Source of the DNA: a virus
Length of the DNA stretch: 24,130 nt
Reading direction: 5' to 3' (one strand)
IMG/VR virus record: IMGVR_UViG_3300036719_003298
Span: 1 to 24,130 of that record
In this document: positions 7,010 through 13,175 of the stretch, piece by piece
Numbering within the stretch: the first letter of the stretch is position 1
How the letters are laid out: each line of letters opens with the position of its first letter
The notes under the pieces: generated by a model
Seen by the model: only the letters and a program-made list of their open reading frames with translations
Told to the model about the DNA's origin: nothing
Databases searched by the model: none
Made by a program: the position numbers and the translations under genes

Positions 7010-9304
7010 ATGACAAAGACAGAGCGAAAGCGGGGGCTGAGTTTGTGCGTGATTGCAGGGAATGTGGATGGTCAGATTGGAAGGTTTCTGGATCAGTTTG
7101 AACCGCTGGCGGATGAGATCGTGGTTGTTCTCGCCGTTGGAGATCGGCCCTTGGATAGCACGTTGGAAATCGCTGAAGCTCACGGATGTGTGGTTTCGCA
7201 GTATTTCAACGAAGGCCACCCAGGTAACGGGCCTGAACACTGGCTGCCAAACAGGAGATCGGAAAGAAATCTCTGGCCGCACGTTGACGACTTCGCCGCC
7301 GCCCGCAACATGGCATTCGACATGGCGTCTAACGATTTCATCATGTGGGCCGACACCGACGACACCATCACGCCGGAATCCATCGAGGCCATCCGCGATG
7401 CGCTCGACCGCATGCCCGACGATTGCGTTGCCATCGAGTTCCCCTACCAGGTGCCGGAAGATGGAATTGAAATCTATCGGGAGCGCATCATCCGCAAAGG
7501 ATCAGCGCGGTGGATAAATCCCATCCACGAACAACTTCAGTTTGACGGAACTCCGAAGTTCATGCGGATTTCAAATGCCAAGATTACGCACATGGCCGAC
7601 CTTGATAGAAGTGCCAACGACGAGCGCAACCTGCGGATTCTGGAAAGCATACCTGAGGAGCAACGCACATCCTCGCAGAGATTCCACATGTTCCAATCAC
7701 TCCGCGCCGTTGGCAGGCACGATGACGCGCTTGTCGTTGCGACCGATCTGTTGCAAGACGCGCCGAAAGATGTTGGAGACGCGGAGCGATATGAGCTTTT
7801 TATCGCCTGCGGACAGCTTGCCGACGATCCCGCCAACCGAGCGCAAATGATGTTGCAGGCATTGGCAACCGATCCTTCGCGCCGGGAAGCATATGGTGAA
7901 CTCGCGCTGTGCAAGATCGGTTTCGGAAAGCCGGAACACGCTCTCGGACTAACCAAGGCGATGCTATCCATCAGCCAACCGTCAACCGATGTTTGGAATC
8001 GACGCGGCAAGTATTATGGCTATCTCGGAAAGCAACTGCACGGAATGTCTCTGCGGGCCTGCGGGCGTTACGGGGAAGCGGACGTTCTGGAGTCCAACCA
8101 CTTCATCTTGAACGGCGCGAGGATTTCGCTTATCCACGCCACACGCGGGCGCGTAAAGCAGGCCGTCGAAGCCCGCCGCAAATGGTTTGCCAGAGCCGCC
8201 AACCCGGACGCCATTGAACATATTTTCGCGCTCGATGCGGACGATGAGACGGCGATGTTTCTAACCGTCCACAACCACGTCATGCTTTCGGGCATCGGCG
8301 GCAACGTCGCGGGATGGAACGCGGCGGCGACAAAAGCCAAGGGAGACGTTCTGGTGCAAATGTCTGACGACTGGAATCCTCCTATGCACTGGGACAAGCT
8401 GATTCTCGACGCGATTGGCGACACGTCACAACCAGCGGTTCTAGCAGTATCGGATGGTGGCAGGAATGACGGCTTGCTTTGCATGGCGATCATGACCCGC
8501 GCTCGATACAAGCAGCAGGGCTGGATGTTCCACCCGGATTTCTTCAGCGTCTATTCCGACAACTGGTTCACCGATTGCGCGAGACGCGACGGCGTTATTA
8601 TCGACTGCCGGGACTCTATCACCTTTGAACACCTTCACCCGGCATTCGGCAAGGCGGAAGTTGATGCAACCTACATGCGCGGAAACTCGGAACCGGCCTA
8701 TCGAAAAGGCATCGTCCATTACGATAGGCTCAAGGCGGGCGCGAAAACATCGCACGATATCGCCGGATGGTGCAATTACCGCGAGTTCTATCAGACACTT
8801 GCGGAGGCATTGCCGGGCGGCGGGACATTCGTGGAGGTCGGATCATGGCTGGGTCAGTCGATCATTCACTTTGCACAACGCTGCCAAGACGTGGGGAAAC
8901 GCATGGATATTGTTTGCGTGGACACCTTCAAGGGCGAGGTCGGGCAAGAGGCGCACGCTGCCACCATCGAGGAACACGGCGGAAGCATAGAGGACGCATT
9001 CCGAATGAACATTGCGGAGGCGAGGGTGGATGACATGATCCGCGTCGTTGTCGGAGACAGCGCGGAATCTGCAAGTCAATTCGCGGACGGATCACTGGTC
9101 GGCTGCTACATAGACGCCGCGCACGATTACGAGAGCGTTTGCAATGATTTGGCGGCATGGTATCCGAAAGTCACCAAGGGCGGCGCATGGTGCGGCCACG
9201 ATTGGCAATGGCACGAAGTCAGAAAAGCCGTCACCGAACACGCCGAGGCCAACGGATACGAGATTCAAACAATGCCCGGCAACGTGTGGATGCGAAAACA
9301 ATGA
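7010..9304 (+). CDS. Glycosyltransferase-TPR-glycosyltransferase-methyltransferase fusion
   Basis: A 764-residue multi-domain enzyme. Residues 8-215 are a GT2-like glycosyltransferase (SLCVIAGNVDGQIGRFLDQF at 11-30, metal/nucleotide-binding WADTDD at 113-118, IHEQL at 172-176). Residues about 225-365 are helical pairs like TPR repeats (QSLRAVGRHDDALVVATDLL). Residues about 370-575 form a second GT-like domain (ISLIHATRGR at 372-381, VQMSDDW at 449-455). Residues about 585-764 are a class I SAM methyltransferase: FVEVGSWLGQS (607-617, SAM loop), IVCVDTF (634-640), GCYIDAAHDYESV (698-710), GGAWCGHDW (724-732). It could build and methylate a glycan on the virion or on a host surface. The first ATG past the promoter (7010) is chosen over TTG 6968, which lies within the terminator. 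It is followed by a second GT2 gene. The target is unknown. Confidence 0.82.
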   Translation: MTKTERKRGLSLCVIAGNVDGQIGRFLDQFEPLADEIVVVLAVGDRPLDSTLEIAEAHGCVVSQYFNEGHPGNGPEHWLPNRRSERNLWPHVDDFAAARNMAFDMASNDFIMWADTDDTITPESIEAIRDALDRMPDDCVAIEFPYQVPEDGIEIYRERIIRKGSARWINPIHEQLQFDGTPKFMRISNAKITHMADLDRSANDERNLRILESIPEEQRTSSQRFHMFQSLRAVGRHDDALVVATDLLQDAPKDVGDAERYELFIACGQLADDPANRAQMMLQALATDPSRREAYGELALCKIGFGKPEHALGLTKAMLSISQPSTDVWNRRGKYYGYLGKQLHGMSLRACGRYGEADVLESNHFILNGARISLIHATRGRVKQAVEARRKWFARAANPDAIEHIFALDADDETAMFLTVHNHVMLSGIGGNVAGWNAAATKAKGDVLVQMSDDWNPPMHWDKLILDAIGDTSQPAVLAVSDGGRNDGLLCMAIMTRARYKQQGWMFHPDFFSVYSDNWFTDCARRDGVIIDCRDSITFEHLHPAFGKAEVDATYMRGNSEPAYRKGIVHYDRLKAGAKTSHDIAGWCNYREFYQTLAEALPGGGTFVEVGSWLGQSIIHFAQRCQDVGKRMDIVCVDTFKGEVGQEAHAATIEEHGGSIEDAFRMNIAEARVDDMIRVVVGDSAESASQFADGSLVGCYIDAAHDYESVCNDLAAWYPKVTKGGAWCGHDWQWHEVRKAVTEHAEANGYEIQTMPGNVWMRKQ

Positions 9305-9327
9305 AATCACTTTACCTAACAACATGA
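9301..9327 (+). CDS. Eight-codon linker ORF between two glycosyltransferase genes
   Basis: ATG at 9301 overlaps the upstream stop (ATGA 9301-9304), encodes MKSLYLTT, and its TGA at 9325-9327 overlaps the next ATG (ATGA 9324-9327). It could carry ribosomes from one gene to the next by re-initiation. It may be chance. Confidence 0.25.
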   Translation: MKSLYLTT

Positions 9328-9887
9328 AACTATCCATCCTTACACCCGCCATCCCAGAGCGCATTGCTCAAGCCGTCGAACTCTCCGCGAAGATTCAAGC
9401 GCAAGCCGGAAGCGGCCACGTTGAACACCTGATATTCTGCGACAACCGGATGCGTTCAATCGGCGCAAAACGGCAGGCGCTTGTGGACATCGCACGCGGC
9501 GATTACGTCGCGTTCTGTGATGACGATGACGATATTTCCGAAGATTACATTCCGTCTATCTTGGAAGCGACAATGGCGGGACCGGACGTCATCACGTTCC
9601 ACCAGCGGGCAATCTGGCTCGGGCGCGAGACGGAGGTGCATTTCGGATTGAATAACTCTGACGGGCCGTTCGTGCTGGGCGGGATCACGATGCGGGCACC
9701 ATGGCACGTTTGCGCCTGGAGACGGTCTGTGGTGGCCGGGTGCCTGTTTGGGGAGTCGAACTACGGGGAGGATTTGGAATGGTGCCTACAGGCACGCAGG
9801 CGCGTAAAAACGGCCATCCACATTCCGCGCATCCTGCACACCTACCGGCACGACGAGAAAACCAGTGCCGCGCCGCCGCCGCTTTGA
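9324..9887 (+). CDS. Small GT2-family glycosyltransferase
   Basis: A 187-residue protein that is almost only the catalytic GT-A core. The N-terminal strand is MKLSILTPAIPERIAQ. GDYVAFCDDDDDISEDYI (59-76) holds the acidic DxD-type metal/nucleotide-sugar site, and YGEDLEW (147-153) matches the ED position of the catalytic base in GT2 enzymes, followed by IPRILHTYRHDE. It is shorter than typical GT2 proteins (230-300) and lacks a membrane segment, so it is probably soluble and works with the preceding fusion enzyme. The start at 9324 begins the conserved strand. A longer frame from 9144 lies inside the upstream methyltransferase domain and is rejected. Its TGA stop (9885-9887) sits within the -35 of the next promoter. 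Confidence 0.8.
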   Translation: MKLSILTPAIPERIAQAVELSAKIQAQAGSGHVEHLIFCDNRMRSIGAKRQALVDIARGDYVAFCDDDDDISEDYIPSILEATMAGPDVITFHQRAIWLGRETEVHFGLNNSDGPFVLGGITMRAPWHVCAWRRSVVAGCLFGESNYGEDLEWCLQARRRVKTAIHIPRILHTYRHDEKTSAAPPPL

Positions 9888-9911
9888 CATCGGCCACAAA
9901 AACGGCATGAT
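9884..9911 (+). promoter_or_regulatory. Candidate leaderless late promoter P4
   Basis: TTGACA at 9884-9889 overlaps the stop codon of the preceding gene. A 16-nt spacer leads to CATGAT at 9906-9911. The block TTGACATCGGCC is present and ATG 9918 lies exactly 34 nt from the first T. Confidence 0.6.
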
Positions 9912-9917
9912 GCAGCC

Positions 9918-10253
9918 ATGAGTTTGCTGTCCGACTTCGTGGCGTCCGTGGCACCGCTTGCCATAACAACCATCGGCGCGGAGTCGATTACGGTTGCAGG
10001 CGGGAGTTCTGTTGGCGCGATCCTGAACGAGGTGTCGAGCGGAAGCACGTTTGGCGATGTCGGGTTTGACGCGGACACGGCGCTCACCGCGCTCGTATCA
10101 CGGGCCGACTGGACGGTTGCCGGGTATTCAGCGACCGGATCGACCTACGTCAAGAAGACGGCGACGGCGCGAGGTCTGACATTCCGCGTGGATCGGATCG
10201 AGATTGGCGCACATTTTGTAAAGTTGACGCTTTCCGAGCCGACGCGGGCCTGA
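9918..10253 (+). CDS. Head-tail joining candidate (FII-like position)
   Basis: A 111-residue, beta-rich protein with an N-terminal helix (MSLLSDFVASVAPLA), then strands ITTIGAESITVAGGSSVGAI, and a C-terminal part with VKKTATARGLTFRVDRIEIG and FVKLTLSE. The size, single helix followed by beta sheet, and location before the gp10-like and tail-completion genes fit phage head-tail connectors such as lambda FII, which close the portal and accept the tail. I recognise the layout, not a diagnostic motif. It has its own promoter with 34-nt spacing and no Shine-Dalgarno. The accessory cassette separates it from the rest of the neck module. Confidence 0.5.
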   Translation: MSLLSDFVASVAPLAITTIGAESITVAGGSSVGAILNEVSSGSTFGDVGFDADTALTALVSRADWTVAGYSATGSTYVKKTATARGLTFRVDRIEIGAHFVKLTLSEPTRA

Positions 10254-10258
10254 TTTCC

Positions 10259-10341
10259 GTCTATCCGCTAGACGATTTATTTCCTACTCCCACAAGGGAT
10301 TGCGCGGATTCGTGCCTTGGCCGCAAAAATAGTTCTTGCGA
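10259..10341 (+). repeat. Control element copy A (repeated at the window's right end)
   Basis: Begins with the inverted repeat GTCTA-TCCGC-TAGAC (10259-10273). TAGACGATTTATTTCCTA (10269-10286) is identical to 24053-24070. TTGCGCG (10300-10306) and TTCTTGCGA (10333-10341) recur in copy B with exactly the same spacing: both TTGCGA elements start 67 nt after the TAGACG element. It fills most of the 152-nt gap before the accessory genes and looks like an operator or activator-plus-promoter region. Confidence 0.65.
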
Positions 10342-10363
10342 AAGCCAAGCGATTGGCTACTTT
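10336..10363 (+). promoter_or_regulatory. Candidate promoter P5 of the accessory cassette
   Basis: TTGCGA at 10336-10341, 16-nt spacer, TACTTT at 10358-10363. A start of transcription near 10370 would leave a leader of about 36 nt ending in CCAACCAAAGAAAGCAAAACC before ATG 10406, so unlike the late promoters it is not leaderless. The -35 is shared with control element copy B at 24120-24125. Confidence 0.5.
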
Positions 10364-10405
10364 TGCGTTGTCAGCACGAGCTGACCAACCAAAGAAAGCA
10401 AAACC

Positions 10406-10627
10406 ATGAAAACGAAATCAAGCCGCCTAATCAATATCACCTACACCACCCGCCAATGCCGCGAGGAAAAAACACGCGGATTCATCCGCCCGCTGTCCCA
10501 AAAAACGCCAACCGATCGCGGTGCGTGCCGAATGATCGTAAAGGCGATTTGCGACGAGAATCCAAACAACCTCGTTACCGAATCCGACATATTCCCGTCA
10601 CGAATCGAAACCATGATCTACGCGTAA
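10406..10627 (+). CDS. Small basic protein of unknown function
   Basis: A 73-residue basic protein (MKTKSSRLINITYTTRQCREEK...) with two cysteines, no membrane segment and no motif I recognise. It is the first gene of the accessory cassette. Its leader contains CCAACCAA like the next three genes and its first codons are ATGAAAAC. A longer frame (10336-10683) overlaps it in another phase, but is rich in His, Pro and Asn in a way that marks it as a shadow. The function is unknown; early or counter-defence roles are possible for such small cassette genes. Confidence 0.65.
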   Translation: MKTKSSRLINITYTTRQCREEKTRGFIRPLSQKTPTDRGACRMIVKAICDENPNNLVTESDIFPSRIETMIYA

Positions 10628-10679
10628 TTTTATCCATCGGGATCGACCCCTGCAACCACCACCAACCAACCCCAAAACC
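10628..10679 (+). promoter_or_regulatory. C/A-rich leader without Shine-Dalgarno
   Basis: The gap before ATG 10680 ends in CAACCACCACCAACCAACCC and AAAACC. It has no purine-rich ribosome site. It is one of the four CAAC-type leaders of the cassette. Confidence 0.4.
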
Positions 10680-10856
10680 ATGAAAACCACCATCGAACAC
10701 GCCATCACAAAAATCAACGGAGACCGCCGCACAATCGACCTCAGCCGGAAGTGCTACAACCTCACTGATGCGCAAGAGACAGCCTATGAGGACAACGGCG
10801 AAAACGATTTGATCGAGGATGACGATTGCGACATCGAGCCGTCGTACCTCGACTGA
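10680..10856 (+). CDS. Short acidic protein of unknown function
   Basis: A 58-residue protein (MKTTIEHAITKINGDRRTIDL...DIEPSYLD). The first half is mixed; the second half is strongly acidic (a run of D and E around residues 38-53 with ENDLIEDDDCDIE), giving a low isoelectric point. No known motif. Strongly acidic small phage proteins sometimes mimic DNA to block host enzymes, but nothing here proves that. The ATG follows a CAAC-rich leader and the opening codons ATGAAAACC match its neighbours. Confidence 0.6.
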   Translation: MKTTIEHAITKINGDRRTIDLSRKCYNLTDAQETAYEDNGENDLIEDDDCDIEPSYLD

Positions 10857-10889
10857 ACCAACCAACCAAACCAACCAACCAACACCACC
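10857..10889 (+). repeat. CAAC-repeat leader
   Basis: The entire 33-nt gap is repeats of the CCAA/ACCAACCA type ending CACCACC before ATG 10890. It lacks G and T, so it is unstructured, and it contains no Shine-Dalgarno. Confidence 0.7.
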
Positions 10890-11138
10890 ATGAAAACTAC
10901 CACCACGCCAATCATCGCGAGTTACACCAAATGGGACGACCAATGGGCCGTTCGCACCAATCGCAAGCTCACCAAGGAAGATTACAAAACGGAACTTCGC
11001 CCCGTCTTAGGCGGCGGCATGGAGCCGGTCGAAGTTTGCGAAATAGAAGTCACGACAAAAAGCGGAGAAACGCGCAACGTCGAAATCGCTGAATACGAAA
11101 AAAGCTTCGGTGATTCCCACATCTATTCCATCCGCTAA
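10890..11138 (+). CDS. Small protein of unknown function
   Basis: An 82-residue protein (MKTTTTPIIASYTKWDDQWAV...). The pattern of alternating hydrophobic residues (QWAVRTNRKL, VEVCEIEVTTKSG, RNVEIAEYEKSF) predicts a small, mostly beta fold. No membrane segment and no recognised motif. It lies third in the accessory cassette, framed by CAAC-repeat leaders, and opens with ATGAAAAC like the others. Function unknown. Confidence 0.65.
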   Translation: MKTTTTPIIASYTKWDDQWAVRTNRKLTKEDYKTELRPVLGGGMEPVEVCEIEVTTKSGETRNVEIAEYEKSFGDSHIYSIR

Positions 11139-11164
11139 CCCAACCAACCAACCAACCAACCGCC
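11139..11164 (+). repeat. CAAC-repeat leader
   Basis: The 26-nt gap consists of five consecutive CCAA/AACC units followed by CGCC and the ATG at 11165. It is a simple-sequence, purine-poor leader with no Shine-Dalgarno, matching the one at 10857-10889. Confidence 0.7.
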
Positions 11165-11491
11165 ATGAAAACAATCAAAGCATCCGACATGTTATCATCC
11201 CCGCTCGCCAGAGCCGCCGCCGCGATGGGGCGCAAAGGCGGCAAAGCGAAGAGCGAGCGCAAGACCGCCGCCGCCCGAGAGAATGCCAAGAAGCCAAGGC
11301 CGCGCAAGACGCTTATCAGCGCGGACGGAGAATGGATGATTACCTACATCGGCAAGGACAAGCCGCGCCCATACGGGTGCAAGTGTGAGACACTGTCCAA
11401 CAAGCTGACCGGAGACGGATGCGATGAGTGCAATCCCGAAATGGCCGAAGAAATTCGCCGCGACAACGAAAGCAGAAAGGACCAGCCATGA
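11165..11491 (+). CDS. Basic protein with a C-terminal four-cysteine site
   Basis: A 108-residue protein. Residues 15-50 are Ala/Lys/Arg-rich (RAAAAMGRKGGKAKSERKT) with a KGG motif, suited to nucleic-acid binding. Residues 50-64 form a likely strand pair (LISADGEWMITYIGK). C72-x-C74 and C86-x2-C89 could hold a zinc ion. No family is assigned. The stop overlaps the ligase start as ATGA (11488-11491), so it is probably co-translated with the ligase, and a joint role in DNA end handling is possible but unproven. Confidence 0.68.
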   Translation: MKTIKASDMLSSPLARAAAAMGRKGGKAKSERKTAAARENAKKPRPRKTLISADGEWMITYIGKDKPRPYGCKCETLSNKLTGDGCDECNPEMAEEIRRDNESRKDQP

Positions 11492-12030
11492 GCGCAGCAC
11501 TTCTAACATCCGACATTCCTGCCGACGTAACGGGATGGTGGGTATCCGAGAAATACGACGGCGTGAGAGCCATCTGGAACGGCACGAAACTCCTAACGCG
11601 CAACGGCAAAGACCTCCACGCCCCGCCATCCTTTACTGCCGGCCTGCCGAAAAACATCCGGCTTGACGGCGAGCTATGGATGGGGCGCGGGACGTTCGAC
11701 AAGCTTGTGTCCGTCATCCAGCGCAAAGGCTCGGATTGGTCCGGCGCGCGCTACATGGTCTTTGACGTTGCCAAACCCGGAGCTTTTGAGCACCGACTGA
11801 TGGTGCTGGATGCTTTGCGCGCGACCATGACCAACCCGGCCATCCAGATTGTCCGTCATCAGCCGCTGTGGAGCAACCTGGAGCTAGACATGCGCGAGCG
11901 GGACATTGTAGCCAAGGGCGGCGAAGGATGCGTCATACGACGTCCGGGGCACCTTTATCGCCCCGGCAGGGCTGGCGACGTCATCAAGGTCAAGCGGCTA
12001 GTGGCAGACGTGGAAAGGTGGCAGGGATGA
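11488..12030 (+). CDS. ATP-dependent DNA ligase, catalytic core only
   Basis: A 180-residue nucleotidyltransferase of the ATP-dependent DNA ligase family. The motif order is intact: motif I EKYDG with nucleophile K22 (lysine-AMP), R38 in TRNGK, motif III RLDGELW (59-64), VFDV of motif IIIa (91-94), motif IV GEGCVIRRP (145-153) and motif V VIKVKR (165-170). The frame ends about 10 residues after motif V, so the OB-fold that normally clamps the DNA (as in other minimal ligases of about 270 residues) is missing. It may need a partner for DNA binding, or may serve another nucleotidyl transfer. Both ends are ATGA overlaps, which fix this reading frame. A longer frame from 11428 is rejected. Confidence 0.85.
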   Translation: MSAALLTSDIPADVTGWWVSEKYDGVRAIWNGTKLLTRNGKDLHAPPSFTAGLPKNIRLDGELWMGRGTFDKLVSVIQRKGSDWSGARYMVFDVAKPGAFEHRLMVLDALRATMTNPAIQIVRHQPLWSNLELDMRERDIVAKGGEGCVIRRPGHLYRPGRAGDVIKVKRLVADVERWQG

Positions 12031-12443
12031 AAGCGGGAAAAACGATCCCATCTCGGCTACCGGATGGCAGAATGAACCCCGAATACCAAAAAGCCCGACA
12101 CGCAAAAATGATCGAGGCTGGCATCTGTCGGAGCATGGCCGAATATCAAAAGCACAGGAAAGAAGAACGTCGGAAGGCTGGCAAGGAAATCAGCCGCGCC
12201 GAATACCTGAGAGAATATCGCAAAAGAAGAAAGACGGAAGGTCGGCCATTGAAGCAGTATCCCCGATCCAAAGAAACCATTCGCCGCTGGAACGAATCTG
12301 AAAAAGGGAAGGCCGCTTACGCTCGATACATGGCCAGAAATAAAGGGATGCGAGGGAATCGCGAACACCACGAAACGGGCGACGAGTATGCTTCGCGCAT
12401 CATCCGCGAACTGGAGGAAATCTATAAGCTTGGCGACTTTTGA
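12027..12443 (+). CDS. Highly basic helical protein, unknown
   Basis: A 138-residue protein rich in Lys, Arg and Glu. It has an irregular threefold repeat of aromatic-plus-basic helices (EYQKHRKEERRKAGK, EYLREYRKRRKTEGRP, KAAYARYMARNKGMRG), a pattern seen in DNA-binding regions next to phage HNH or AP2-type domains, although no nuclease motif is present. It starts on the ATGA overlap with the ligase stop and so may supply the DNA contact the ligase lacks; that is inference. Its own TGA stop lies inside the -35 element of the promoter at 12440. It is the last gene of the accessory cassette. Confidence 0.65.
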   Translation: MKAGKTIPSRLPDGRMNPEYQKARHAKMIEAGICRSMAEYQKHRKEERRKAGKEISRAEYLREYRKRRKTEGRPLKQYPRSKETIRRWNESEKGKAAYARYMARNKGMRGNREHHETGDEYASRIIRELEEIYKLGDF

Positions 12444-12467
12444 CATCGGCGGCACGGTCGGCATGAT
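12440..12467 (+). promoter_or_regulatory. Candidate leaderless late promoter P6
   Basis: TTGACA at 12440-12445 overlaps the TGA stop of the cassette's last gene (12441-12443). A 16-nt spacer leads to CATGAT at 12462-12467, the same hexamer as P4. The GTG start at 12474 is exactly 34 nt from the first T. Confidence 0.6.
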
Positions 12468-12473
12468 GGCCGC

Positions 12474-13175
12474 GTGCTCACCGCCAAGATAGACACCGCC
12501 ACGCTACGCCGCTCAATCAAGCGGGCCGTCAAAGCCGTTGGCGAGACGGGCGAGCAGGCAACCGCCAGATGGGGCGTGGAATGCTGCCGGGGATTGGCAA
12601 AGCAAACCCAGGTGTGGGGATCGCCGTCAAAAATCCCGCCGAAACAAATCGGGGCCATTGAAAGCGATGCGAAAAACGTCGTCATGGTCATCAACAATCC
12701 GCGCCCTAACGACAAGCGGATTCTAAAATCGGCGCGGGACGTTTACGATTGGGTTGAACTCAACCGGACCCGCAGGCGCGGGCGCACGGCAAAGCTCGAC
12801 GTGCGCGACAAGAAAATCTGCACGCAATCGGTTTTTGACGCGGCGTGCAAGATGCGGATCGCCAAGGCTGGAGAAGCAAAGGGCGGGTGGATCCGCGCAG
12901 GCATGGAAATCGCCAGTCGTTATCTGACTCTTGACCGCGTTAAAATCGGCAAGGGATTCATCCCGTGGGCGGCTAGGCACGCATCCCGAAACATCGGCAC
13001 CGGCACGATGAAAGGCGGATGGTCACCGACCGCCATGCTTGAAAACATCGTCCGTTATTCTAACGACAAGAATGTTCTCAGCCTGAAGCTGGCGCAACGT
13101 GCCATCTTGTGGGCCGGAAAAAACGTCTTGAAACGCTACGAGAAAGTCCTCGAAAACCGACTGAAACGCGCATGA
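12474..13175 (+). CDS. Neck/tail-completion protein (HK97 gp10-like position)
   Basis: A 233-residue basic protein whose N-terminal helix (IDTATLRRSIKRAVKAVGE) and size fit the gp10-like or minor tail Z-type proteins that join head and tail in siphophages. It lies between the head-tail connector and the tail terminator candidates. The middle contains PPKQIGAIESDAKNVVMVINNPRP and a basic linker (RTRRRGRTAKL), and the C-terminus is helical. The start is GTG 12474, positioned exactly 34 nt from the -35, so probably leaderless. It ends in an ATGA overlap with the next gene, supporting co-translation of this neck pair. Confidence 0.6.
   Translation: MLTAKIDTATLRRSIKRAVKAVGETGEQATARWGVECCRGLAKQTQVWGSPSKIPPKQIGAIESDAKNVVMVINNPRPNDKRILKSARDVYDWVELNRTRRRGRTAKLDVRDKKICTQSVFDAACKMRIAKAGEAKGGWIRAGMEIASRYLTLDRVKIGKGFIPWAARHASRNIGTGTMKGGWSPTAMLENIVRYSNDKNVLSLKLAQRAILWAGKNVLKRYEKVLENRLKRA

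Noticed and set aside
10259-10285. The inverted repeat after the 9918 gene as a terminator
   Set aside because: The stem is only 5 bp, without a GC-rich base or continuous T run, and the sequence recurs at 24045 as part of a longer control element.
10336-10683. A 115-codon frame overlapping the first accessory gene
   Set aside because: It starts at the TTG of the -35, is very rich in His, Pro and Asn, and conflicts with the small gene at 10406 that has the same leader and ATGAAAAC start as its neighbours.
10857-11164. CAAC repeats as a possible CRISPR array
   Set aside because: They are 4-nt simple-sequence runs in two short gaps, with no repeat-spacer structure.
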